Assembly (NCBI RefSeq): GCF_017815135.1
Contig: NZ_JAGJCF010000007.1
Coordinates: forward strand, 62,001 to 126,000
From: Jiella mangrovi
GTDB lineage: Bacteria > Pseudomonadota > Alphaproteobacteria > Rhizobiales > Rhizobiaceae
Length of the DNA: 64,000 nucleotides
Reading direction: 5' to 3'
In this document: piece by piece, positions 8,521-17,692 of the stretch
How positions within the stretch are numbered: the stretch's first letter is position 1
Layout: each line of letters begins with the position of its first letter
Notes under the pieces: model-generated
Database searches by the model: none
Told to the model about the DNA's origin: nothing
What the model saw: the letters and a program-made list of their open reading frames with translations, nothing else
Position numbers and translations under genes: made by a program

Positions 8521-8758
8521 ATGCGTGCGAAGGAGCGGCGGGACAGCGGGCAGACCCGGCATCGGACATCTCAAGGCCGACCACCGGATGGGCCGCAGTC
8601 ACCTCGCCCATGCCACCGGCGACGCCGCCAACGCCGTCCTCGTCGCCGTAGGCTACAGCTTCCGCCGCATCCTCATCTGGCTGAAGCTTTTTGCCAGCTT
8701 CATCCAGGCCGCGATCCTGACAATGCTCGCTCAGGGCCAGCTTCGCTCAGCGGCTTGA
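8521..8758 (+). pseudogene. IS5-family transposase, C-terminal relic
   Basis: From about 8558 one frame reads GIGHLKADHRMGR, then GDAANAVLVAVGYSFRRIL, which is the C-terminal signature of IS5-family DDE transposases (the glutamate helix region and the aliphatic tail). The preceding piece that would encode the KRRSAVEP-like segment lies in another frame (RRDSGQ at about 8533), so at least one frameshift is present. The catalytic N-terminal two thirds are missing, and I see no terminal inverted repeats. This is a dead fragment, evidence of past insertion at this spot. Confidence 0.7.
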
Positions 8759-8855
8759 TCAGCCTACTTCACGCAGGACCGTCGAGATCGACCGTCAGCA
8801 GAGAGTCGAAAGCGATCGGGATCTGACCTTGCCCTCAAGTTTTATCCAGCCGTGA

Positions 8856-9140
8856 GTTCGCTTCCGGCGGTTTTGTTGCCCTTGGGGGCGGGCATTCAAC
8901 GCAACGCGGCTCGATCTCACCGTGGTGGCAGAGCGCTGCGGCTTTTCCTCCTATTCGCATTTTCGCCGGCTGTACAAGGCGAGTTTCGGCGCCTCGCCTT
9001 CGGCCGACCGGCGCATGAAGAACCTCGCCCCGGCCGCCCCGGCCGCCCCGGACGAGATGTCGCCGCTTCACGACCTGCATCCCTATCAGAACCAGCTCGA
9101 TCCCGTGCGCATGGTCCGACGGCGCGGTTCCACGCCATAA
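8856..9140 (+). pseudogene. AraC-family transcription regulator, C-terminal HTH relic
   Basis: An open stretch of about 95 codons contains LDLTVVAERCGFSSYSHFRRLYKASFGASPSADRR, split here only as a description: the second helix-turn-helix of AraC/GlxA-type regulators, with the diagnostic CGFSS.SHF.R.YK.FG.SP pattern at roughly 8910-9015. The ligand-binding N-terminal domain and first HTH are absent, and the tail is an unrelated low-complexity run (APAAPAAPDE). A GTG at 8922 could start a short peptide, but a functional protein is unlikely. Confidence 0.65.
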
Positions 9141-9266
9141 TCGATCATCGCGCCCGCCGGTCGCGGGTGATTATGCCAAGAACCGGCCGCCTACGCGATC
9201 TCTTGTCGAAGGGCCGGGGATAAGACGGAACCAACCCTGTGTTCCGGCTCGTGAAAGGCCCGCCTG

Positions 9267-10730
9267 ATGTCACTCAGCTTCGATCCCGCGGCCATCGAAC
9301 TTCCCGAAGGTCACCATATCGGCGGACGCCTCGTCCCGGCGGAAACGCAAATGCCGGTTCTGCGCCCGTCCGACGGCGTCGCCCAGGCTGGCTGTCCGAT
9401 CGCCGACGCCGGGATCGTCGATCAGGCGGTCGAAGCTGCAAAGACGGCTCTCAAAACCAGCGGCTGGGCGGGCCTGCGTCCGCGCGAGCGGGTCAAGGCG
9501 CTGCACCGCTTTGCCGATCTCATCGAAACCGAGGCGGAGCGGCTGGGGCGGCTGGAAAGCGTCGTCTCGACCAGGCCGATCGCCCAGTCGATTTCCGGGG
9601 ACGTGGCGATCACCGCCGAGCAGATCCGCTTCTTTGCCGAATTCGCCGACAAGGAGGGTGGGACGGTCGCGCCCACCGCGCAGGATAAGCTCGGCCTGAT
9701 CGAGAGCGAGCCCTATGGCGTCGTCGGCGCCATCACGCCCTGGAATTTCCCGATCTCCATGGCCGGCTGGAAGCTCGGCCCGGCACTTGCCGCCGGCAAT
9801 GCGGTGGTGCTCAAACCGTCAGAGATGACGCCCTTCACGGCGGTGGCCCTGGCCGAGCTTTCGGTTCGTGCCGGCCTTCCCGAAGGGCTCGTCAACGTCG
9901 TCCTTGGCGACGGCGCGACGACGGGCAACGCGCTGACCGGCCATCCCGGCATCGCCAAGATCTCCTTCACCGGCTCCACCGCGGCCGGAGCCGCGATCAT
10001 GGGCAATATCGCGCGCACGGGCATCAAGCCGATGACCCTCGAACTCGGCGGCAAGAGCCCGCAGATCGTCTTCGCCGACGCCGATCTCGACCTCGCCGCC
10101 GACTGCATCACGCGGGGCATTCTGTCGAATGCCGGACAGGTCTGCGTGGCCGGCTCGCGGGTCGTCGCCGAGGCGTCGATCCTCGACGCGCTGCGCGAGC
10201 GGCTGGTCGCGCGGTTTGCCCAGATCGCGCCCGGCCCGACCTGGGACGAGACGAGCAGCTACTCGCCGATCATCTCGGAACGCCAGCTCGCCCGCATCAA
10301 GACGATCCTTTCGAGCGCGCGCCAGACGGGAGCCGAGCTCATCATCGGCGGCGAGAGGCTGGATCGTGCCGGCTCGTTCTTCGCGCCGACGATCCTTGCG
10401 GGGGTTGGCCCGGATTCCCCGGCCGTACGAGAGGAGATCTTCGGCCCGGTCCTGACGCTTCAGGCCTTCACTGACGAGGCCGAGGCGCTGGCGCTGGCCG
10501 ACCATCCCGATTACGGCCTGTGCGCCGGGGTCTATACGGCCAATCTCTCGCGTGCCATCCGGATCACCCGCTCGATCCGGGCGGGAACGGTCTGGGTCAA
10601 CCGCTACGGACGCTCCACCGACCACATCCTGCCGACCGGCGGCTACAAGGGCTCCGGCCTCGGCAAGGATCTGGGCCGCGAGGCATACGAGGCCAATCGG
10701 CGCCAGAAGTCGGTGCTGATCGATCTTTGA
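9267..10730 (+). CDS. NAD(P)-dependent aldehyde dehydrogenase
   Basis: A 487-residue class I/II aldehyde dehydrogenase of normal length. It has TPWNFP (nucleotide site), KPSEMTP, FTGSTAAG, LELGGKSP with the general-base glutamate, and catalytic cysteine in NAGQVCVAGSR. The C terminus has the usual EEIFGPV and GGYKGSGLGKDLG segments. It is the first gene of a tight three-gene run with a tartrate/malate-type dehydrogenase (19 bp gap) and SSADH (4 bp gap). Context suggests oxidation of an amino- or hydroxy-aldehyde, but the substrate cannot be read from the sequence. It lies just after the relic-filled stretch, at the edge of the catabolic region. Confidence 0.92.
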   Translation: MSLSFDPAAIELPEGHHIGGRLVPAETQMPVLRPSDGVAQAGCPIADAGIVDQAVEAAKTALKTSGWAGLRPRERVKALHRFADLIETEAERLGRLESVVSTRPIAQSISGDVAITAEQIRFFAEFADKEGGTVAPTAQDKLGLIESEPYGVVGAITPWNFPISMAGWKLGPALAAGNAVVLKPSEMTPFTAVALAELSVRAGLPEGLVNVVLGDGATTGNALTGHPGIAKISFTGSTAAGAAIMGNIARTGIKPMTLELGGKSPQIVFADADLDLAADCITRGILSNAGQVCVAGSRVVAEASILDALRERLVARFAQIAPGPTWDETSSYSPIISERQLARIKTILSSARQTGAELIIGGERLDRAGSFFAPTILAGVGPDSPAVREEIFGPVLTLQAFTDEAEALALADHPDYGLCAGVYTANLSRAIRITRSIRAGTVWVNRYGRSTDHILPTGGYKGSGLGKDLGREAYEANRRQKSVLIDL

Positions 10731-10749
10731 CACAAAAGGAAATGAAGCC

Positions 10750-11799
10750 ATGAGGTCCCATCGCATCGCACTGATCCCCGGCGACGGCATCGGCCCCAAC
10801 GTCGTCGAGGCGGCCTTCAAGGTCGGCGAGGCAGTCGCCGCGAAGGAGGGTTTTACCCTCGAGCCGACTTACTTTCCCTGGTCATGCGAGTTCTACGCCG
10901 AGACCGGGGCGATGATGCCGGAGGACGGGATTGAGACCCTGCGCGGCTTCGACGCAATTCTCCTCGGTGCCGTCGGCTGGCCGGCGAGCGTGCCGGATTC
11001 GGTGTCGCTGCACGGCCTGTTGCTGCCGATCCGCAAGGCCTTCGTGCAATATGCCAATGTCCGCCCACACCGCCTCCTGCCGGGCGTCGAGGGGCCGCTG
11101 AAGGCCGAAAGCTTCGACATTCTGTGCATTCGCGAAAACACCGAAGGCGAGTATTCCGGCGCCGGCGGCCGCGTCCATCAGGGCGGACGCGACGAGGTGG
11201 CGGTGGAGACGGCGATCTTCACCCGCACCGGCGTCGAACGCATTCTTCGCTACGGCTTCGAACAGGCGCGGCTGCGCAGCGGCCGGCTCGCGTCCGTGAC
11301 CAAGTCGAACGCCCAGAAGCACTCGATGGTGTTCTGGGACGAGATCACCCGGGAACTCGCCGAGGAATATTCCGACGTCGAGGTCACGTCCTACCACATC
11401 GACGCCATGGCCGCGCGCATGGTAATGGCGCCGCAATCCCTCGACGTGGTGGTTGCCTCGAACCTTTTCGGCGACATCCTCACCGATCTCGGCGCGGCCA
11501 TCCAGGGCGGCCTCGGCTTTGCCGCCTCCGCCAATATCGACCCGACCCGCTCCGGCCCCTCGATGTTCGAGCCGGTGCACGGCTCGGCGCCGGACATTGC
11601 GGACAAGGGCATCGCCAATCCGCTCGCGACGATCTGGTCGCTGGCGATGATGCTGGACCATCTCGGCGAGGGTGAAGCCAGCGCGCGCGTCATGCGCGCC
11701 ATGGAGGCCGCCACCCGCGGCGGGATCGGGGTCCGGCCCGGCTCCGACACGACCGGCGCCATTGCCGACGCCGTCTTGAATGCCATCGAAAGGGACTGA
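10750..11799 (+). CDS. Tartrate/D-malate dehydrogenase-like decarboxylating dehydrogenase
   Basis: A 349-residue member of the isocitrate/isopropylmalate dehydrogenase family. It starts with IALIPGDGIGPNVVEAA. The substrate region has RPHRLLPGVEGPL and CIRENTEGEYSG, the catalytic lysine lies in TKSNAQKH, and the metal/NAD part has SNLFGDILTDLGA and FEPVHGSAPDIADKGIANP. The pattern resembles tartrate dehydrogenase/decarboxylase and D-malate dehydrogenase more than LeuB or Icd. AAAGGAAATGA precedes the ATG. The exact 2-hydroxy acid is not decidable by eye. It sits between two aldehyde dehydrogenases in one operon. Confidence 0.85.
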   Translation: MRSHRIALIPGDGIGPNVVEAAFKVGEAVAAKEGFTLEPTYFPWSCEFYAETGAMMPEDGIETLRGFDAILLGAVGWPASVPDSVSLHGLLLPIRKAFVQYANVRPHRLLPGVEGPLKAESFDILCIRENTEGEYSGAGGRVHQGGRDEVAVETAIFTRTGVERILRYGFEQARLRSGRLASVTKSNAQKHSMVFWDEITRELAEEYSDVEVTSYHIDAMAARMVMAPQSLDVVVASNLFGDILTDLGAAIQGGLGFAASANIDPTRSGPSMFEPVHGSAPDIADKGIANPLATIWSLAMMLDHLGEGEASARVMRAMEAATRGGIGVRPGSDTTGAIADAVLNAIERD

Positions 11800-11803
11800 C
11801 GAC

Positions 11804-13261
11804 ATGGACGCAATCGAAACGATGACGCTGCTTTATCAGAATGGTCTCGTCGGCGGGGAATGGATCGGCGCCGATGGCGGCGAAACGCTCGACGTCACCA
11901 ATCCGGCGACCGGCGAGACGCTCGGCACCGTCCCTGCCATGGGCGCGTCGGAAACCGGCCGGGCGATCGCCGCGGCAGAAGCCGCGTTCCAGGGCTGGCG
12001 CCGGCGCACCAATGCCGAGCGCGCCGGGCTGCTGATGGCCTGGTACGATCTGATGATCGAAAACGCCGAGGAGCTCGCCCTCATCCTCACCCTCGAACAG
12101 GGCAAACCCTTGTCCGAAGCGCGGGGCGAGATCGGCTACGGCGCCTCCTTCGTGAAATGGTTCGCCGAGGAAGCCCGCCGGATCGGCGGCGGCATCATCC
12201 CCTCCCCGACCGCCGACCGCCGCATCGCCGTCCTGAAGGAGCCGGTCGGCGTGTGCGGCATCATCACGCCGTGGAACTTCCCGAACGCGATGATCACCCG
12301 CAAGGTCGCTCCGGCCCTCGCCGCCGGCTGCACGGTGGTGGTCAAGCCGTCGGAACTGACGCCGTTCTCGGCGCTCGCCATGGCGGCCCTGGCGGAAAAG
12401 GCCGGGATCCCCGCCGGCGTCGTCAACGTCGTCACCGGCATGCCGGCGGCGATCGGCGGCGAGCTGACGGGCAATGCCGTGGTCCGCAAGGTCAGCTTCA
12501 CCGGCTCGACCCGGGTCGGAGCGCTCTTGATGGAGCAGTGCGCGCCGACCATCAAGCGCCTCAGCCTGGAACTTGGCGGCAACGCACCCTTCATCGTCTT
12601 CGACGACGCCGATCTCGACAAGGCGATCGAGGGAGCGCTCATCTCGAAATTCAGGAATGGCGGCCAGACCTGCGTCTGCGCCAACCGCATCCTCGTCCAG
12701 TCCGGCATTCACGACGCCTTCGTCGAAAAGCTCGCGGCGCGGGTCGCGGCGATGAAGGTGGGGCCGGGAACCGAGGACGGCGTTGCCATCGGCCCGATGA
12801 TCAACCGCGCGGCGATCGACAAGATCAACCGCCATGTCGACGACGCCCGCTCGAAGGGCGCTAAGCTCGCGACGGGCGAGACCGCCCTCCCCGAGGGGCC
12901 GCAATATGTGGCGCCGGTGGTCCTCACCGAGGCGACCACCGAGATGCAGCTCGCCGCCGAAGAGACCTTCGGCCCGGTCGCGCCGATTTTCCGCTTCGAG
13001 ACCGAGGATGAGGCGATCGCGATCGCCAACGGCACGCCCTTCGGCCTCGCCGCCTATTTCTTCACCCAGGATCTCGCCCGCAGCTGGCGGGTCGGCGAAG
13101 CGCTGGAATTCGGCATGGTGGGTCTCAACACCGGCCTGATCTCGACCGAAGTCGCCCCCTTCGGCGGCGTCAAGCAGTCCGGCCTCGGCCGCGAGGGCGC
13201 CGAGATCGGCATCGAGGAATATCTCGAGACCAAGGCCTTCCACATCGGCGGTCTTGGCTGA
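11804..13261 (+). CDS. gabD: NAD(P)-dependent succinate-semialdehyde dehydrogenase
   Basis: A 485-residue protein oxidising succinate semialdehyde to succinate, the last step of GABA and polyamine nitrogen recovery. It matches the GabD branch of aldehyde dehydrogenases: TPWNFPNAMITRK, LEQGKPLSEARGE, FTGSTRVG, LELGGNAPFIVFDDADLD, catalytic cysteine in GGQTCVCANR, and the C-terminal APFGGVKQSGLGREG. The ATG at 11804, 4 bp after the upstream stop, is chosen over an upstream start that would overlap that gene. A strong hairpin terminator follows. Succinate formation links the operon to the TCA cycle. Confidence 0.92.
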   Translation: MDAIETMTLLYQNGLVGGEWIGADGGETLDVTNPATGETLGTVPAMGASETGRAIAAAEAAFQGWRRRTNAERAGLLMAWYDLMIENAEELALILTLEQGKPLSEARGEIGYGASFVKWFAEEARRIGGGIIPSPTADRRIAVLKEPVGVCGIITPWNFPNAMITRKVAPALAAGCTVVVKPSELTPFSALAMAALAEKAGIPAGVVNVVTGMPAAIGGELTGNAVVRKVSFTGSTRVGALLMEQCAPTIKRLSLELGGNAPFIVFDDADLDKAIEGALISKFRNGGQTCVCANRILVQSGIHDAFVEKLAARVAAMKVGPGTEDGVAIGPMINRAAIDKINRHVDDARSKGAKLATGETALPEGPQYVAPVVLTEATTEMQLAAEETFGPVAPIFRFETEDEAIAIANGTPFGLAAYFFTQDLARSWRVGEALEFGMVGLNTGLISTEVAPFGGVKQSGLGREGAEIGIEEYLETKAFHIGGLG

Positions 13262-13285
13262 GGCGCGAGCCGCAGAAACAAACAG

Positions 13286-13315
13286 AAAAGCCGGCGAACC
13301 ATTCCGCCGGCTTTT
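13286..13315. terminator. Bidirectional intrinsic terminator
   Basis: Perfect 11-bp stem AAAAGCCGGCG / CGCCGGCTTTT with an 8-nt loop. The A-run on one side and T-run on the other let it work for gabD (plus) and for the convergent FAD oxidoreductase (minus). Confidence 0.9.
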
Positions 13316-13338
13316 CCCGCAGTTGCATGTGAGCGATC

Positions 13339-14616
13339 CTATTGGATCCGGTCGAGCATCTTGTAGTAGAGCCCGACCGCCGGCAGGAACCAGGGCTTGC
13401 CCGAATAGCCCCGCACCGCGTCCCAGGCGAGGCCCTTCAAAGGATTGCGGTCGGGCTTTCCGGCAATGATCTCGCCCATGATCGTGCCCATATGCGTCGA
13501 AAGCTGTGCGCCATGGCCGGAATAGCCCATGGCGTAATAAAGCCCGTCCGCCTCCCCGGCGCGGGGAAAACGGTCCTTGGTCATGCCGACCAGCCCGCCC
13601 CAGCAATAGTCGATCTCGATCCGGGAAAGCTGCGGAAAGATCTCTGCCAGCCCCGCCTGCAGGATACGGCCGGAGATCGCGTCCGACTTCGCGTCCGAGG
13701 CGGCGGAAAACCGCGCACGGCCGCCGAAGATCAGCCGGTTGTCCGGCGACAGGCGGAAATAGTTGCCGATATTGAGCGAGGTCACATAGGTGCGGTTGCC
13801 CGGCATCGTCGCGGCCACCTCCTCGGCGCTCAAGGGCCGGGTGGCGACGATCTAGCTGCCGACCGGGATGATCCGTCGCCTGAAATGCTCGAACGGACCT
13901 TCGGTATAGGCGTCGGTCGCGACGAAGACGTTCCGGGCGGACAGATGTCCCCTCGGCGTTTCCAGCCGCCACCGACCGCCGCTCTTGGTGCGGGCGACGA
14001 CGGGGGCGTCCTCGAAGATCGTCGCGCCGTGGCGCGTCGCCGCCTCGGCCATGCCGACGACGAAGCGTCCCATATGCATCATGCCGCTCTTCTTCGAGAG
14101 CATCGCGCCGTGAAAGGCATCGGAGCCGATCTCCGGAGCGAGCTCCTCGGCCGTCAGAAGCGCGGTGTCGGGATCGACCTCGCGGTTGACCACCTCGAAG
14201 TTCCTGGCGATCGCGTCGAAATGCTTGGGCTTGGAAGCCAGCTTCAGCTTGCCCGAGCGGCGGAAGTCGCAGGCGATGCCTTCCTCCGCGACGATCTGTT
14301 CGATCGTGTCCACCGAATCGTCGAGCGCGTGATAGAGCGCTTTCGCCCGCTCCTCGCCCAGATGCTGTTTGGCCTCGAGATAGCCATGGGCAAGGCCGCT
14401 GTTGAGATGGCCGCCATTGCGCCCCGACGCCCCGTATCCCACGTGGCGCGCCTCCAGAAGCGCGACCCTTGCGCCTTCCTTGGCAAGGGTGCGGGCCGCC
14501 GACAGGCCGGTGAAGCCGCCGCCGACAACCGCGACGTCGAACTCCCCTTCCACCGCTCCCTCTGCCGCGCCCGAAAAGCGCGGCGCGGTGGCGTGCCAGT
14601 AGGATTTGAATTCCAT
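13339..14616 (-). pseudogene. FAD-dependent amine/amino acid oxidoreductase (DAO family) interrupted by an in-frame amber codon
   Basis: The reading frame from the ATG at 14616 encodes a DadA/PuuB-like oxidase. It has FDVAVVGGGFTGLSAARTL for FAD at residues about 22-40, GASGRNGGHLNSG, and a C-terminal CWGGLVGMTKD and AMGYSGHGAQLS. Codon 255 (13854-13852) is TAG, between RRIIPVGS and IVATRPLS. Family members carry an aromatic residue here, so one base change from TAC or TTC would explain it. Both halves are otherwise intact and in the same frame (425 codons with the stop counted). It could be a recent null mutation, a sequencing error or readthrough. The HAD gene ends 4 bp upstream, so the two form an operon. 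The likely lost role is amine oxidation feeding the aldehyde dehydrogenases. Confidence 0.85.
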
Positions 14617-14620
14617 GGCC

Positions 14621-15283
14621 TCAGAGACCCACGACGCCGGGAAGGCCGGAAATGTCCTCAATCTCCGTATAGCCGTAATAGGGATTGGCCGGCTCGTGGC
14701 CGCGATTGACCCAGACCTTGTTCTCAATGCCGAGATCGTGGGCCGACATCAGATCGTAGCGGAAGGACGAGGAGACGTGGAGAACGTCCTGCGGCCCGCA
14801 ACCCAGCTGGTCGAACATGTATTCGAAGGCCTGGAAGCGAGGCTTGTAGGCATTGGCCTGCTGGGCCGTGAAGACGTGGGCGAAGGGCGCGCCGAGTTTC
14901 TCGACATTCGACATGATCTGCGCGTCCATGGCGTTGGACAAGACGACGAGCGGAAACTCCTCGGCGACTTTCGAAAGGCCGGCGGGGACGTCGGGATGCG
15001 GGCCCCAGCTCGGCACCGCCTCATAGAACTGGCGCGCCTCGCTTTCATGAAAATCCACCCCGTTGCGCTTGCAGGCGCGTTCGACGGCGTTCACGAGAAC
15101 CTGGTCGTAAGGCTTCCAGTCGCCCATGATCTCGTCGAGCCGGTAGGCCGCGAAATTCTTGATGAACCGCTCCAGAAGCTCCGGCTTGAGGCGCGCGCCG
15201 TAGATCTCCCGTGCTTTCTCGGCCATCTGGAAATGGGTGAGGGTTCCGTAGCAGTCGAAGGTAATGAATTTGGGGCGGAACAC
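14621..15283 (-). CDS. Haloacid dehalogenase type II-like HAD hydrolase
   Basis: A 220-residue HAD-superfamily protein. It starts VFRPKFITFDCYGTLTHFQ, with the aspartate nucleophile in motif 1. Motif 2 is VVLSNAMD, a lysine lies in YKPRFQAFEY (motif 3), and the SSSFRYDLMSAHDLG segment takes the place of the usual acidic motif 4, as in L-2-haloacid dehalogenases. The GTG start at 15283 is chosen because AAGGAAAGG lies just upstream and the family N terminus begins here; a longer frame exists to 15400. It is co-transcribed with the broken FAD oxidase. Whether the substrate is a halo acid or a phosphate ester is unknown. Confidence 0.85.
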   Translation of the reverse strand: MFRPKFITFDCYGTLTHFQMAEKAREIYGARLKPELLERFIKNFAAYRLDEIMGDWKPYDQVLVNAVERACKRNGVDFHESEARQFYEAVPSWGPHPDVPAGLSKVAEEFPLVVLSNAMDAQIMSNVEKLGAPFAHVFTAQQANAYKPRFQAFEYMFDQLGCGPQDVLHVSSSFRYDLMSAHDLGIENKVWVNRGHEPANPYYGYTEIEDISGLPGVVGL

Positions 15284-15526
15284 GGCTGTGTAACCTTTCC
15301 TTGGGAGTTGGACGCCGACCCTCGCAAGGCGGGACGACCGGCTGCGACGGGAAAGATCGTAGCGTTCCTTCGAAGGGTGGTTTGTCGCTTTCGCGCCCAT
15401 ACAGAAAGCAGAATCTCTCGAAAGCGCCGGGCATCACGGCAAGGCCTGCCGCTCCTTTCGCGGCACTGTTGACGCAACCGGCAGTGCGCCGGGACGTCGA
15501 AACGCCCATCCGTGCGAGAACCACAG

Positions 15527-16675
15527 ATGACACCGCAAGCCATGCTGTCGAGCCTCGTCGCCTTCCCCACCGTGGTCGCAAGGCCCAACGGGGCGCTCAT
15601 CGACTATGTGCGGGACTATCTTGCCTCGCAGAACATCGCCTCGGCGGTGGTCGCCGGCCCCGAAGGCGACCGCTTCAATCTCTTCGCCACCATCGGACCG
15701 GCAGACGTTCCCGGCTACATCCTGTCCGGCCATGTCGACGTCGTGCCGGCGAACGAGCCCGGCTGGCAGGGAGACCCGTTTCGCCTGCGCGCGCAGGAAG
15801 ACCGGCTTTATGCGCGCGGCGCGGTGGACATGAAGGGCTTCGTCGCGGCGGTGCTGTCCGCCGTTCCCGAGCTTGCCGCGATGCCGCTCGCGCGCCCCGT
15901 CCACATCGCGCTGTCCTATGACGAAGAGGCCGGCTGCCGGGGCGTTCCCCACCTGATCGAAAAGCTCCCGACGCTCTGTGCCCCGCCGCTCGGCTGCATC
16001 GTCGGCGAACCGTCGGGACTGGTGCCCGTGCTTCGCCACAAGGGCAAGGCGGCGCTCAGAATCACCGCCCGCGGACGATCGGGGCACAGCTCCCGCCCCG
16101 ATCTCGGGCACAACGCGATCCACGCCCTCCTGCCGGCGCTGGGCGCGATTGCCGCCGAGGCCGAACGGCAACGCCGGGACGGGCCGACCGACGAGCATTT
16201 CCTGCCGCCCTATTCGACGCTGCAGATCGGCAAGATCGCCGGCGGCGCGGCGCTCAACATCATTCCCGACAACGCATGCGCCGAGATCGAGGCGCGGGCG
16301 ATCGCCGGCGTCGATCCGCTGACGCTTCTCGAACCCGCCATGGCGGTCGTCGCGAACGGGGAGGCGCTCTCGGCCGAGATCATCGCCAGCTATCCGGGCC
16401 TTGCCCTCGACGAGAGCCACGATCTGGCACGGCTCACGGCAAAGCTTTGCGGCAACGCGCCGCTGGCGGCGGTCAGCTACGGCACGGAGGCGGGCCTGTT
16501 TCAACAGGCCGGCATCCCGGCCATCGTCTGCGGACCCGGCGACATTGCGCGGGCGCACAAGCCCGAGGAATACATCACCATCGCCGAGCTGCAGGCCACG
16601 CGGCAGATGGTGCTGCGCCTCGGCCAGGAGCTTTGCGCCGGACAGGCGTCGGCGCCCGCCACGGCGGCCCGCTGA
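15527..16675 (+). CDS. argE: M20 family N-acyl amino acid deacylase (acetylornithine deacetylase-like)
   Basis: A 382-residue metallopeptidase-like enzyme that would hydrolyse N-acetylornithine or a similar N-acyl amino acid. Metal ligands of the M20 family are visible in SGHVDVVP, ARGAVDMKG, SYDEEAGCRG, the GEPSG segment and the C-terminal RAHKPEEY. The dimerisation lid carries GRSGHSSRPDLGHNAI. The ATG at 15527 is preferred; a GTG at 15512 would add five residues. It starts a run with a GNAT protein, an aminotransferase and a reductase. In this catabolic setting it may act on a different N-acyl compound than in arginine synthesis, so the symbol describes similarity only. Confidence 0.85.
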   Translation: MTPQAMLSSLVAFPTVVARPNGALIDYVRDYLASQNIASAVVAGPEGDRFNLFATIGPADVPGYILSGHVDVVPANEPGWQGDPFRLRAQEDRLYARGAVDMKGFVAAVLSAVPELAAMPLARPVHIALSYDEEAGCRGVPHLIEKLPTLCAPPLGCIVGEPSGLVPVLRHKGKAALRITARGRSGHSSRPDLGHNAIHALLPALGAIAAEAERQRRDGPTDEHFLPPYSTLQIGKIAGGAALNIIPDNACAEIEARAIAGVDPLTLLEPAMAVVANGEALSAEIIASYPGLALDESHDLARLTAKLCGNAPLAAVSYGTEAGLFQQAGIPAIVCGPGDIARAHKPEEYITIAELQATRQMVLRLGQELCAGQASAPATAAR

Positions 16676-16825
16676 GCCATGTACCGGCGCCGGGCGTCGC
16701 CATTAGCTGCGGCGGAAGGCAGGCGACACGGCGGGAAATCCCGCCGCCGCGTCGATGGCCGGAAGCATGTTTTCCCACGCCCTTGCTACGACTGATCGAG
16801 ACGAAACACGAGGTTGCCCGCCACA

Positions 16826-17671
16826 ATGCCCGATCTGCAGATTCTTCCCTTCCAGGATGGCCACCTGCCAGAGGCCGTCAGGCTGTCGGCCGATGAGGGC
16901 TGGCCCCACAGGCCGGAAGACTGGGCGCTCATCGCCGAAATTTCCCGGCCATTCGTCGCCTGCGAGGGCGACAGGATCGTCGGCACGGCCTTCTGCACGC
17001 TCTTCGGCGACGACGTTGCGATGATCAACATGATCATCGTCGATGCGGCGATGCGCGGTCGCGGGCTCGGCCGCCGGCTGATGGAGACGGTGATGGCCGA
17101 GGCCGGCAAACGCGAATTGCGGCTCACCGCAACGGCTGCCGGGCTGCCGCTCTACGCCAAGCTCGGCTTCGTCGAGAATGGGCAGATCCTCCAGCATCAG
17201 GGCGAGATCGGCGCGGTCGCCGCGCCCGAGGGCGTCGAGGACGCCATGCCAGACGACTTTGAAGCGATCGTGAAGCTCGACCGGGCGGCGACCGGTGCCG
17301 ACCGCATTTCGCTGTTTGAGCGGCTGCGGGCGCTCGGCGAGACGGTGGTCACCCGCGGCCCTGAGGGGCGCGTTTCCGGCTTTGCCATCTGCCGCCCCTT
17401 CGGCCGCGGCTTCGTCATCGGCCCGGTGGCTGCCTCCGAACCCGGGACCGCCCGGCGGCTGATCGCGGCGCATCTTCACCGCCATCCCGGCCGCTTCCTT
17501 CGCGTCGATACCCCGGCCGAGAGCGGCCTTGCGCCCTTTCTCGCAGATCACGGTCTCGCCCATGCCGGCGGCGGCACCGCGATGGCCCTGGGGGCTGAAG
17601 CGCGAGCTCCGCAATCATCGCCATCGACAAAGCTGCGCGCATTCGCGCTCGCGGCCCAGGCTCTCGGCTGA
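16826..17671 (+). CDS. GNAT family N-acetyltransferase with C-terminal YitH/HolE-type domain
   Basis: A 281-residue protein. The N-terminal half is a GNAT fold with the acetyl-CoA loop in MRGRGLGRRLM (residues about 75-85) and LPLYAKLGF in motif B. The C-terminal half (about 150-270) resembles the second acetyltransferase-like domain of YitH/HolE proteins (GFAICRPFGRGFVIGPVAA). The ATG at 16826 is used rather than a TTG 12 bases upstream. It lies 150 bp after the deacetylase gene and 21 bp before the aminotransferase. The acceptor is unknown; acetylation of the amine or amino acid handled by its neighbours is a plausible guess. Confidence 0.82.
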   Translation: MPDLQILPFQDGHLPEAVRLSADEGWPHRPEDWALIAEISRPFVACEGDRIVGTAFCTLFGDDVAMINMIIVDAAMRGRGLGRRLMETVMAEAGKRELRLTATAAGLPLYAKLGFVENGQILQHQGEIGAVAAPEGVEDAMPDDFEAIVKLDRAATGADRISLFERLRALGETVVTRGPEGRVSGFAICRPFGRGFVIGPVAASEPGTARRLIAAHLHRHPGRFLRVDTPAESGLAPFLADHGLAHAGGGTAMALGAEARAPQSSPSTKLRAFALAAQALG

Positions 17672-17692
17672 CACCTTCTGGAAGGACACGAC

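Larger units (their letters stand above)
8409..9266. other. Decayed accessory stretch with two gene relics
   Basis: No intact gene lies between the PycTM-like gene and the aldehyde dehydrogenase. The stretch holds the C-terminal relic of an IS5-family transposase and the relic of an AraC-family regulator, described separately. The remainder (8409-8520, 8759-8855, 9141-9266) shows nothing I can name. The last part must contain the promoter of the aldehyde dehydrogenase operon. Confidence 0.6.

Noticed and set aside
9228-9256. A third EcfG promoter before the aldehyde dehydrogenase operon
   Set aside because: GGAAC is present, but the -10 would be CGTG at an 18-base spacing.
1745-9266. An integrative element in tRNA-Ser
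   Set aside because: I found no integrase and no repeat of the tRNA 3' end (GGTTCGAATCCC) at the far side.
11690-13972. A 760-codon open frame on the minus strand
   Set aside because: It runs opposite to gabD, which has a complete family sequence; the antisense translation is Arg/Gly-rich with no domain. The same holds for long antisense frames at 4178-5968, 24263-26176, 30493-32838, 32618-34570 and 34113-36335.
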